64,000 nucleotides of DNA from Misgurnus anguillicaudatus (lineage: Eukaryota; Chordata; Actinopteri; Cypriniformes; Cobitidae), in the NCBI RefSeq assembly GCF_027580225.2, contig NC_073359.2:10111001-10175000 (forward strand), given 5' to 3'. Positions 20,647 through 31,339 of the stretch are shown here, piece after piece (positions within the stretch are counted from its first letter, which is position 1; the number at the start of each line of letters is the position of its first letter). The notes under the pieces were generated by a model. It ran no database searches, had not been told where the DNA came from, and saw only the letters and a program-made list of their open reading frames with translations. Both the position numbers and the translations under genes were made by a program.

Positions 20647-21171
20647 TGGTGCTTCACACCAGATGCGAAAGAGGCGGCAAGCGCGAGTGATTTACATGTT
20701 AAGTCAATGCAATGTAAGCGTGAATGGTGCGTTCCGCGCGAATTGAGTTTGGCAGATTTTCGCGGCGCTAACCAATCAGGAGCTTGCTCTAGTAGTGACG
20801 TGATTATAGGAAGCGAACGGAGGCAGAAAAACAAAACAATCATGGAAGACAATCATTATCACTACACGAGGCATCTCATACTTTTAGAGGAATTAAAACG
20901 ATTGGAAGAGTGAGGAGGTCCAACAATCTGGTAAGTTTACTCAATTTGAGCTATATAAGCCCCTTCTATAATGCAAATTTACACGTGAATGTCCCGGATC
21001 CATTACTTCATGAATGAACAATCAACTTGCCCATTAATTGGTCGACCTTTCTCTGTTTATACCATCTGCACTGTGACTGGCTGGATTAGTTTTCCCTTCT
21101 TTTGTGAGATCACGTGGGGATAATATCAAACAATTTTGAAAATATCATAGACATTGCTGCCAAGTTTATAC
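20647..21171 (+). mobile_element. Harbinger-like segment, unit 2 (left part)
   Basis: Orthologue of 5552-6115. About 50 bp are missing near 20750 relative to unit 1. It continues at 26542 after the inserted elements. Confidence 0.5.
20842..20913 (+). CDS. Conserved short exon, unit 2
   Basis: Same 23-residue frame and same donor-like GTGAGG as in unit 1, with no amino-acid change. Confidence 0.4.
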   Translation: MEDNHYHYTRHLILLEELKRLEE

Positions 21172-21200
21172 TTAAAGGTGACATAGAATGATTGAACGGA

Positions 21201-21377
21201 CGCCAGTATGTGGTGTGTGACGTGGTTCATGACGTTGTACACAAACACGCAGACCTGGGTGGAGTTTCGGGCTACGCTCTACGTGTGTTGGTTGTTGTGT
21301 TTGTTTCCGCTATTAAAGGCTTGACTAAACAGTTCTCTCGTGTCAGCGATTCATTACATTGCATCTCTACACTGGCG
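21201..21377 (+). repeat. 5' LTR of R2
   Basis: 177 bp, ends CGCCAGT/ACTGGCG. Confidence 0.82.
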
Positions 21378-21505
21378 TGGTGGCAGCACTATTGTTCCCA
21401 CTCCCCAGACAGCTCAGTGAGCTCGTGTAAGATTAGTCCACGCTACAATCGCGCATAAACGAGCCGCGGTGCGAATCGCTGCTGATGAAACCTGAGACCT
21501 GAGCC

Positions 21506-24500
21506 ATGGCGAATACACACAGAGCACCGAAGCAGTGGTGCCTTACGAAAGTTGAGACTATAAATTCATTTGAAAACTGGCGTCAAAACCTCATCTACAC
21601 GTTATCACTGGACGCTGAGTTCGCCCCCTTTCTATTGGACGGAGCGCGCTGGGAAAAGAAGACGAGAGTTTCACCGTTTAGAGGTTTTACTGATGACGGC
21701 GAGACTCTTCCTGCCGCGCAACGGCGCACGCGCCAACAAAAGATCAGCATGCTTGAACTTATGCTGGGACAGATCGCTAACTACTGCCCAGTGATTTCTC
21801 GGAGTACTATTGTTAAAAACTCCAGAAGCATTGATTTCATATGGCAGACAATTAGACTACATTACGGGATTCAGTCAACCGGTGCACACTTCATTGATTT
21901 TGCTGCTATAAAACTTGAGTCTAATGAAGGACCAGAAGATTTGTATCAAAGATTAATGGCTTTTGTTGAGGATAATCTACTACGCAAAGACTCTGGCATT
22001 ACCCATGGTGGCGAACCCATTGCAGAGGATGAAGAGCTGTCACCCACGGTAGAAAATTTTGTTGTCCTCACTTGGCTTCGTCTTATTCATAGTGATTTGC
22101 CAAAGCTTGTGAAACAGAGGTATGGGACTGAGTTACGGTCACGCACTCTGGCATCGATCAAGCCAGAGATATCACAAGCCCTGTGCTCACTACTGGACGA
22201 GCTACAGTCATCAGAGGATGCCAGAGCTATGCGCTCAGCTGTGTTCAACCCCCCAAGACAGAAACCAGCCTCTCTGAGCCGACCACGAAGATCTTGCCCG
22301 CTGTGTAAAGAGGCTCGCCGACCTGATGGGCACTTTCTAAGTAAATGCCCCTTTCTGCCCCCTCCAGACAAAGCGTTCATTGCTATGGCACGACAGGTTC
22401 TGGCTCACCATGTTACTCTGAGTGTGAACCTGAGGACGAGAATGAGGACATGCTGCAAAATCCCAAGGCAGTGATGCGCGTCCACATTATGCAGTCACCA
22501 TGCCTCGAATCCTTTCACAGCCATGTCCCCGTTAGGTAAACCATCGACAGCGGTGCAACAGGTAACATGATAAGGTTTGCGTACGCCAGCAGACTGGGCC
22601 TTAAAGTCTCCAGCAGTACACAGTCTGCACGTCAGGCAGATGGCTCCTCACCATTGAAGGTAGTTGGTGAAACGCGCACGCATTTTCAGAGAGACGGGCA
22701 CAAGCTCTTTTTCGACGGACTTGTGGTGGAAAACCTGGATTCAGGTTTAAAGGCTATAATGACGCTGCTGGCCCCTTCCAGGCTAGGGTACACATGGGGC
22801 CTGTCCAACCACCCCAACGGAAGGGAAGGGTCCCACAGTACTCCTGGGGCCAATTACAAGATCTGCAGGCTCAGTTTGACGCGTTGGAATCATTGGGCGT
22901 TTTCCGGAAACCCGAAGACATTGATGTCGATGTTGAATATGTTAACCTATCATTCCTCATCAAAAAGCCAAATGGTGGTTTCCGTCTTGTCACAGCATTT
23001 GCTGATGTGGGTCGTTACAGCAAACCCCAGCCCTTACTCATGCCAAACGTTGATGCTACATTGCGTCAGATAGCTCAGTGGAAGTATATTATCGCAACTG
23101 ACCTCACCAAAGCTTTCTACCAAATCCCACTTTCCAGAACATCTATGAAGTACTGTGGGGTGGTCACCCCATTTAAAGGTGTCCGTGTGTATGCCAGATG
23201 TGCCATGGGCATGCCTGGCTCAGAGACCGCATTGGAGGAATTAACCTGTCGGGTGCTCGGCGACCTCCTCCAACAGGGACAGCTGGCCAAGGTCGCAGAT
23301 GATCTGTATTGCGGCGCTGACACCCTTGAAGATCTTCTCTTGGTGTGGAAAAAGGTCCTGGCAGCCCTCCGGGCGTGCGATTTATGCTTATCTCCCAGTA
23401 AGACTGTCGTTGCCCCAGTACAGACCACTATATTGGGGTGGGTCTGGAATCAAGGTACTATTTGCGCTAGTTCCCACCGCATTGCAACCCTGGCCTCATG
23501 TGCCCCCCCTTCCACCGTCACTGCTCTACGATCATTCATTGGTGCATATAAAGTCCTTGCTCGCGTCCTAAAGGGTTGCGCCTCTATCATTGCCCCTTTT
23601 GACAGTGTAGTCGCCGGTGGGGAATCTACTAATACAATTGTGTGGTCAGATGAGCTTCTGCAGTGTTTCCATAGGGCCCAGCAAGCGTTATCCACTAGTT
23701 GCGCTGTGACGATACCGCGACCGGACGATCAGCTTTGGGTTGTTACTGATGGCGCCCTTAAGCATCCGGGGTTGGGCGCGACATTGTACATTACACGGGG
23801 GGACAAATTGCTGGTCGCCGGACACTTTAGTGCTAAGCTTCGCAAAAACCAAATTTATTGGCTTCCGTGTGAAATTGAAGCGTTAGCTATGGCCGCCGCC
23901 CTGAAGCATTTTGGTCCTTACATTGTCCAGTCTTCACAGACCCCGTGTGTTCTCACTGATAGCAAACCATGCGTGCAAGCCTTTGAGAAGCTGTGCAGGG
24001 GAGAATTCTCTGCAAGCCCACGTGTTACTACATTCTTGTCTACTGCTAGCCGTTTCCAAGCATCTGTTCGTCATGTTGCCGGGGCCGCTATTCTTCCGTC
24101 AGATTTTGGTAAGTCGTAATGCCGCACAGTGCGACAATCCCACATGCCAGGTGTGTAACCTTGTCCGTGAGTCTATGGTCTCTGCCGTGTGCCGTACTGA
24201 AGTTGCCGACATCTTGCAGGGAGCTGCAAAAGTACCCTTTGCCAATAGAGCCTCATGGCTGTAGATTCAGGCGGAGTGTTCTGATCTCCGCAGGGTGCGT
24301 GCCCATCTTCGGCAGGGCACTCGTCCTTCAAAGAGAGTCACCAATGTGAGAGATGTAAAGAGATATTTGAACACTGTCACCATGGCAAATGATGGCCTGT
24401 TAGTCGTACGGCATAATACACCGCTATCAAACACCACTGAATATATTGTCGTCCTACGGTCCGTATTGCATGGTTTGCTTATGTCTCTGCACATTCGGCT

Positions 24501-25547
24501 AGATCACCCCTCTGTGCATCAGTTGAGACTTGTTGTCTGCCGGTACTTCTATGCACTGAACATTGACTCTGCCATCCAACTCACCAGTAAAGGCTGTCAT
24601 CAATGTGCTGCACTGGCGAAGACCCCAATATTCGCTGTGGAACAGTCCAGCAGTGACCCACCAGAGACAGTCGGCTCTACCTTTGCTGCTGATGTTCTAA
24701 GGCGTGAACGTCAATTCATTCTGGTTGTTCGGGAGTGTGTGACTTCCTACACAGCTGCATTGTTGATTGACGATGAGCGGAAAGATACTTGGATGGCCTT
24801 ATACGCCTGTGTGTTGACCTTCGTCCGCTCGATGGCCCCTTTGCTGTAGTTAGAAGTGACCCTGCTCCTGGTTTTTCTGCACTAGCTAAGGACGCCGTGC
24901 TCGCTCAGTACAGGTTGACCATTGAAGTAGGCAATGCTAAAAATGTCAATAAAAATCCAGTGACTGAAAAGGCCATCCAGGAGCTACAGGGTGAGATTTT
25001 GCGTTTGGAACCACACTGCGGGGCCGTCACCCCTGTGCTGCTGTCTGTGACTGTCGCTCGGTTAAATAGCCGTATTCGTTCACGTGGCCTGTCAGCTCGT
25101 GAGATGCTACTGCAGCGTGATCAGTTCTCGCACGACCAGTTACCGGTGTGTGACCGGGACCTGATCACCTTGCAATACGAGCAGTGTCTGTCTAACCACC
25201 CTTACAGCGTGAAGTCAAAGGCACCTCGGAGTCGGGGTGCACCTTGCCCTGACATTAGCCCAGGCGACCTTGTATATTTATACAGTGACCGCAATAAGTC
25301 TCGGGCTCGCAGCCGATATCTTGTGCTTAGTTCCGACGGTGCGTGGTGCAATGTACATAAGTTTACGGGCTCCCAGCTGCGGCGTGCGTCGTATAGGGTT
25401 CGCTTGTCTGACTGTTATAAAGTTGACTCTTTTTCAGGTGCCACAGGTCATTGTGATGACGCTGCTGTGTCGGAGAGTGATGAGGAGGGCGGTGTGCAGA
25501 TTGTTGCTCCCCCATGTGGTCCCGATATCCCCTTGGCAATTTGCTGA
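21506..25547 (+). pseudogene. gag-pol remnant of R2
   Basis: Gag is open from ATG 21506, including an atypical zinc-binding cluster (CPLCKEA...GHFLSKC, spacing C-X2-C-X8-H-X4-C). A one-base loss near 22400 shifts the frame, and a TAA lies just before the protease aspartate (22537-22539). A 571-bp deletion at 22746 removes the end of protease and the start of RT. From 22794 RT ([17 protein letters not shown]) and RNase H (TDGAL, CEIEALA, LTDSK) are open to 24119, with no stop at the RT-RNase H link where R1 and R3 have TGA. Integrase then carries a one-base gain near 24108, a stop at 24262-24264, a 4-bp loss near 24789 and an extra T near 25541. Confidence 0.85.
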
Positions 25548-25940
25548 GCCTGCTGTCCCTCCGGGGTCTGACGACCGCGGGCACCAGAAAGCTACTATTG
25601 TTGCCCCTCCCTGTTCGGTGGAAGCCATATGCCGTGATATGGGCCCCCTCAGGTGTCCCGGTGCAGCCTCCCCGGCGGTCTGGCCGTCCTCCGCCACCAG
25701 GTTTCAAGATTATGAGTTGGAGTAGTCAGGCTACCTTCGCCTGTATCCTTGGTTCGCTTTACAATGTAGTGTTATTGTGTTGCGTTGGTGTTCCACGTGT
25801 GTTCAGTAGTGTCCTTTGTGCTGTTGCTCTGCACTACGGGTTCACCCGGTGAACCCCGTGTTGTTTTGTGCTTTTCTTTTGTTTCCTCATTCCCGCAGGC
25901 ACCTGTGTGGGAGTTTGTGTCCTGGAGGAAAAATGGGCGG

Positions 25941-26117
25941 CGCCAGTATGTGGTGTGTGACGTGGTTCATGACGTTGTACACAAACACGCAGACCTGGGT
26001 GGAGTTTCGGGCTACGCTCTACGTGTGTTGGTTGTTGTGTTTGTTTCCGCCATTAAAGGCTTGACTAAACAGTTCTCTCGTGTCAGCGATTCATTACATT
26101 GCATCTCTACACTGGCG
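25941..26117 (+). repeat. 3' LTR of R2
   Basis: 177 bp with perfect 7-bp inverted ends, preceded by the purine tract at 25924-25940. Confidence 0.82.
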
Positions 26118-27672
26118 GGAGTATTTGTCCTTGTTCTGTGATGTGACATGTAGACAATTTTTTTTTGTTTGGGTCTGTAATGCCTTAGAAGCTTCCTAAA
26201 AACCTCTCTCAGATAGCTCTATTAGGGTGGGAGATTTTAAACAAGTGGTTTGCACCTATTTGGCTCCCCCTACTAGCCTAACTTGCAATCTCATGACTTT
26301 GCTGCCACTCAAAAAATTTAGCCAATTATTTTAAAGTGAAGGGGCAGGGAGATGCCTGTGATGTCATAAGCATCAGTTTTTCAGATTTTCAGTTTTCTGG
26401 CTGACATTTCTAAAAGAGGAATTTCTATGAGACTGAGATGTTTAGCATGTTTAGCAATTTTTGTATGTTTGTGAATGTGGGTAGACTACCAATATTCAAC
26501 AAAGACAAGGTAAAATGATTTTTATTCTCTGTCCCCTTTAAAGGGACACTCCACTATTTTCTCTTTTTTCTCCTTGAGTTGCTGATCACAATCTGAGCAA
26601 AATCCATCCAAAAACCCTGTGGTGTGAGCCCGGCTTTAGGAAACAATGTGTCTAAAGTAAAATTCCAAAAGGTTTCTCTGGAATTTCACAACAATATCTC
26701 CTCTCTGACCTATATGTACTTGCTCAAATCCAAAATAAAAGAGCTCACAGATACAATGTAAATATTCTTTGGAAAATTCAGGATCATTGTGACCTGACTT
26801 GTTCTTTCTCCCTCTTGGTGACTGTTTGTCCCTGCCAGCTTACATTTTGAGATCAACCACTAAAATATTATTTTTGCCAGTTCTAGGATTTTGAAATCTG
26901 AAAAAATGAAATGTGACCTGTACTTTTCCAGTCGGATCACTGTGACCTGACCTGATTGTGTTCTTTGTCACCCACACTTACTGTTTGTTCCCACCAGCTA
27001 ACATTACGTAATCAACCACCAACATCTTCAAACCTGATTTTTTTTCCAGTGTGTAATTTTTTATCTAGTTTATTTCAACACTCCTTCAATATAGAAATGA
27101 AAAACAAGAACAAGTGTCAAACATTTTTCCATGTTTAAGTGCTATGATTGGGTCCCCAGTCCTTCTATCAACCTAGAAAATGTGAAAAAGATCAACCCAG
27201 TAACTTAGTTTTGGTAAACCATTCTCTACAAGCACATGAAAAAATAGGTCGTTGAAATTTGGCTCTCCTTATGATGTCATAAGGAGCTCTTATTTTAATA
27301 ATACCGCCCTTTAATCTGCACTATCCAACCACAGCACTGCCATTTAGTCCAGAAAAAAACACAACTGAGTTTTAATTGCAACAAACCACCATCGTGATCA
27401 GTGTTTGAATTTCATCAGCTCATTTGCATTTTAAAGGACACACCCAAAATGGCACATTTTTGCACACACCTACAAAGTGGCAATTTTAACATGTTATAAT
27501 AAATTATTTATATGGTATTTTGAGCTAAAACTTCACATATGTGCTCTGAGGACAGTAAAGATTGATTTGGCATCTTAAAAAAGTCTTGTGCCATGGCCCC
27601 TTTAATGTATTTTTCTCAGTCGCAGTAGTTACTCTGTTTTCTGTATTATTCTTAATGACTCTAAAATATTAC

Positions 27673-27855
27673 CTGAACTTTCAGCTACACATGTTGGCAC
27701 CGGACTCCAGCCCTGTTCAGTGCACTTGGGAGTTTCTTGCCCGGGTTTATATCCTTTATCACATTCATATTTTAATGTGTCATCTTTCTTGTTATCTTTC
27801 ACCTCCTTAACAGTTCCATGTTGTATGTCAGGTGTTGTGCATGATATATCTGAAC
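27673..27855 (-). CDS. CCP (sushi) domain exon A3, complement factor H-like
   Basis: Complete 183-bp phase 1-1 CCP exon. It has KYECDKGYKPGQETPK between the second and third cysteines, differing from A2/A5 at several charged positions, and WSPVPTC at the end. Donor gtaata, acceptor ending ttgttacag. It is paired with B3 upstream in transcription. Confidence 0.82.
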
Positions 27856-28579
27856 CTGTAACAAGTAACAAGTAGAGATGTTAGTTTGATTTAGAATTTG
27901 CTTGTATTCATTCATTGTATTTCAAACTTACCCATGTTTGATGTCTTTGTCACTCTTTTAGAAGGCTTTATGATAATGCATATAGCCATATAAGGCATCA
28001 TACTTTTTTTTACTTTCTATAACCTGGATTTAGATTTTATATATCACATATCTAAAAACTAATTAAGTACAGTTTAGAAATCTACATATTAGTACAATCA
28101 AATATATTTGATAAAACTGACACTGTGAGCAAATATGTTGTTTTGTATATGTATAATTTCTATATACATTTAAATGAAGCAAATATACCTCAAAAAATAA
28201 TTTCACAGATAACAAATAAATAAGACAGGCTAACAACTTAAAAAATGTAACAGGCACCTTTGACTAATTCTAAAGACTAATAATTTTGATATTTGGGCCT
28301 AATATACATCTACGTGGTGTAAAACGTTTTGGGGCAGTTTTTCGGACAGGCCTTATCTTAAAATGCACGTTTGTGCTGCCTTAATTTAAAAACACCTTGT
28401 ACTGACATATCTTAACATATATTAATGCCAATGTTTTGTCTCAAAATTCACACCAGTATTGTTTTCTGTAAGGTTTGTTTGTAAAAACAACTTAAAATCC
28501 TAATTTAACCGAGGTCTAGTCCTGGATTAACCTAAAAATGCCCAATAAACATTGGAATGGTCAATTTATTGTGACTTAC

Positions 28580-28762
28580 TTATACATTCTCCTTTATGAT
28601 TCTGTGTCCATTTGTGGTCACTACATACATATCCAATTTCCAACTTAGAGGTGTAGCCAGCTTTGCAGGTGTACTGTATTTTATCCCCGGCGCTGTAGCT
28701 GTTTTTAAGGGAGGCCGGAGAAACGTCAGCATTGTCTTCTTTTGGGAGCTCAGTAGGACATT
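28580..28762 (-). CDS. CCP (sushi) domain exon B3, complement factor H-like
   Basis: Complete CCP exon, 183 bp and phase 1-1, donor gtaagt. The predicted protein segment is identical to that of B4, which fits recent duplication or homogenisation of units 3 and 4. Exon A3 follows downstream in the direction of transcription. Confidence 0.82.
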   Translation of the reverse strand, partial: NVLLSSQKKTMLTFLRPPLKTATAPGIKYSTPAKLATPLSWKLDMYVVTTNGHRIIKENV

Positions 28763-29067
28763 CTGTCAGACAAATGTAGAGAGGCACATCAAATAGTGGC
28801 AGATGGTAATCATGCCATAAGTTTGTTTGCTTTTGTCAGTGTCAAAACAATTCATCCTTAGCAAGCTTATCCCTGCCTGACATCTTTGTTTTTCATTCTT
28901 ATTTTGGGAATTGTGTCATTTGTTAAATTGAACATTCAAAGAAATGTGCAGAAAAGGCCTTACCTGGCATTGGCGTGGCATCAACATTCGTGCATATCCA
29001 TAGGGTATAAAATAGCTAGACTCTAAACTGTTAGTTGATTCACACCGGGAGATAAAGAAATACATTT

Positions 29068-29605
29068 GTGTCTATATTGGGTCCGTCGGTCAATGACCAA
29101 TTCTGGACATCTATTCGACGTCCAAACTAGGTCCACTATTTGGACGTGCAACCATGACCCTACTTGGACGTCATATTTACGGGCAACATTTGACGTTTGA
29201 ACTGGGTAATTTTTCGGAGTCATTTGGACGTCTATGACAGGCCTATGTCTATATTACATGATAGGTCTATAAAAATGTGTTTAAATATCAGCATTATTGA
29301 TTAATACATACGAATAGTCTATATTATTTATACAGTACTGTTTTTTCTGCTTTCTTGAATTACATACAAATTCATCTAAATGTACAGTTAAAAATCTATT
29401 CATAGATTATATATTCTCATATTCTCACAATGTTGACTTCATCTTTTTTCATGTCTCTTTTCCTTACATGGAGGTCCTATGGATGTCAACATTTAGACGT
29501 GCAAGGACGTCGCCTGGCATTACAAAACAACCCCCTCAATGGACCGGATTTTGACGTCCAAAAATGACATGAAAAAGACGTCACTCTGACGTCACATTAC
29601 GCAGT
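29068..29605. repeat. GACGTC-rich repeat block, unit 3
   Basis: Full-length copy of the block, with small private deletions (one base in a GGACGT word near 29219, and about 17 bp near 29503). Confidence 0.55.
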
Positions 29606-29616
29606 GGGCTGTAATC

Positions 29617-29838
29617 ACTTCACTACTAGAGCAAGCTCCTGATTGGTTAACTCATCCCCCGCGTTTCCTGTGGCAACACTCAATTTGCGCCATTTGCGCG
29701 AACTGGATGCACGAATGAGGCAGAATCGCGTGTAGCGCGCCACACTAAATGCCTCATTCGCGCAGCGAGACCTTGATTTACATTGACGTAACATTGAAAT
29801 CACTCATGCTTGACACCACTACCGTGGCTGGTCTGAAT
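29617..29838. mobile_element. Right half of a Harbinger-type MITE, unit 3 (end deleted)
   Basis: Orthologue of 1708-1939, but a deletion near 29838 removes the terminus, the TAA and the left end of the following element. Confidence 0.55.
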
Positions 29839-30441
29839 GCGGTTGTCTGTTTGCAAGATGGCTGACATTGATTGTGCATTCATCGATAGAGTTACCGGTT
29901 TGCATTTGGTCACCTTTCTACAAGGGGAAATTTTTTAAAAACCGGTGAGGATGTCGATAAACGTCACGTGACTCAAAAGTGAAATGTGTATTTACAACTT
30001 ACCAGGTTGCCCAATGACCTCACTGACACTCTTCCAAGCGAGGTCCTTTTTATTCCTGTCTATATAGAAATAAGAACTTGTGTCGTATAGCTCCGGGTGA
30101 CTGTTCACGGACAATATCAAGCGTTCCTTAGGGTTGAATGAGTGACTCCGGGGAGGGCTGCCGCCATGGCAGCAAACAGGCTCCTTGTTGGTTAACGTGG
30201 CGCAAAAATCCACCAAAATTAAAATTTTCAACTCAGGCATCAGCCGCAAATTTGCGTCAAACGCAAAATGCACAAAAAGCACCATTCGCGCGAATTAGGC
30301 AGAATCGTGTGTACCGCGTCACGCTAAATGCCTCATTCGCGCCACGAGACCTCCATACACGCGTCAACGTGTCTTTACATTGACTTAACATGTAAATCAC
30401 TCGCGCTTGACACCTCTACCGCGGCTGGTCTGGACGCAGCA
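29839..30441 (-). mobile_element. PIF/Harbinger-type element with MADF exon, unit 3, left end lost
   Basis: Right terminus and TAA (30442-30444) are present. The left terminal repeat and about 180 bp are deleted. It retains the MADF exon and the empty L2 site. Confidence 0.6.
30003..30167 (-). pseudogene. MADF-domain first exon, unit 3
   Basis: Same exon and donor. The MADF frame is open, with an upstream Thr-to-Pro change just before KERLIL. The candidate start ATG is out of frame. Confidence 0.6.
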
Positions 30442-30444
30442 TAA

Positions 30445-31005
30445 TGGTGCTTCACACCAGACGCGGAAGAGGCGGCAAGCGCGAGTGATTTACATGTTAA
30501 GTCAATGCAATGTAAGCGTGAATGGTGCATTCCGCGCGAATTGAGTTTTGTCGCATGATCAGCTGGAGTTGAAAAAATCAGAACTTTGGCAGATTTTCGC
30601 GGCGCTAACCAATCAGGAGCTTGCTCTAGTAGTGACGTGATTATAGGAAGCGAACGGAGGCAGAAAAACAAAACAATCATGGAAGACAATCATTATCACT
30701 ACACGAGACATCTCATACTTTTAGAGGAATTAAAACGATTGGAAGAGTGAGGAGGTCCAACAATCTGGTAAGTTTACTCAATTTGAGCTATATAAGCCCC
30801 TTCTATAATGCAAATTTACACGTGAATGTCCCGGATCCATTACTTCATGAATGAACAATCAACTTGCCCATTAATTGGTCGACCTTTCTCTGTTTATACC
30901 ATCTGCACTGTGACTGGCTGGATTAGTTTTCCCTTCTATTGTGAGATCACGTGGGGATATCAAACAATTTTGAAAATATCATAGACATTGCTGCCAAGTT
31001 TATAC
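30445..31005 (+). mobile_element. Harbinger-like segment, unit 3 (left part)
   Basis: Orthologue of 5552-6115. It continues at 36947 after the inserted elements. Confidence 0.5.
30679..30750 (+). CDS. Conserved short exon, unit 3
   Basis: Same 23-residue frame and donor-like GTGAGG. Confidence 0.4.
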   Translation: MEDNHYHYTRHLILLEELKRLEE

Positions 31006-31034
31006 TTAAAGGTGACATAGAATGATTGAACGGA

Positions 31035-31211
31035 TGCCAGTATGTGGTGTGTGACGTGGTTCATGACGTTGTACACAAACACGCAGACCTGGGTGGAGTT
31101 TCGGGCTACGCTCTACGTGTGTTGGTTGTTGTGTTTGTTTCCGCCATTAAAGGCTTGACTAAACAGTTCTCTCGTGTCAGCGATTCATTACATTGCATCT
31201 CTACACTGGCG
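31035..31211 (+). repeat. 5' LTR of R3
   Basis: 177 bp; starts TGCCAGT, ends ACTGGCG; followed by the TGGTGGCAGCG primer site at 31212. Confidence 0.82.
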
Positions 31212-31339
31212 TGGTGGCAGCGCTATTGTTCCCACTCCCCAGACAGCTCAGTGAGCTCGTGTAAGATTAGTCCACGCTACAATCGCGCATAAACAAGCCG
31301 CGGTGCGAATCGCTGCTGATGAAACCTGAGACCTGAGCC

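Larger units (their letters stand above)
21201..26117 (+). mobile_element. LTR retrotransposon R2 (Ty3/gypsy-like)
   Basis: 4,917 bp with 177-bp LTRs at 21201-21377 and 25941-26117. It is 572 bp shorter than R3 because of one internal deletion. It sits in the same TTAA element and at the same base position as R1 and R3, so all three descend from one insertion. Confidence 0.85.
21176..26537. mobile_element. TTAA-flanked short element, unit 2, host of R2
   Basis: Same termini and TTAA at 21172-21175 and 26538-26541. R2 occupies 21201-26117 inside it. Confidence 0.72.
18025..27915 (-). repeat. Tandem unit 2
   Basis: A 9.9-kb unit, near-identical to its neighbours over most of its length. It holds CCP exon B2 and, at its right end, A3. 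Private changes include loss of about 120 bp from the GACGTC-rich block (near 19299) and a 571-bp internal deletion in its LTR retrotransposon copy (at 22746). Confidence 0.85.
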
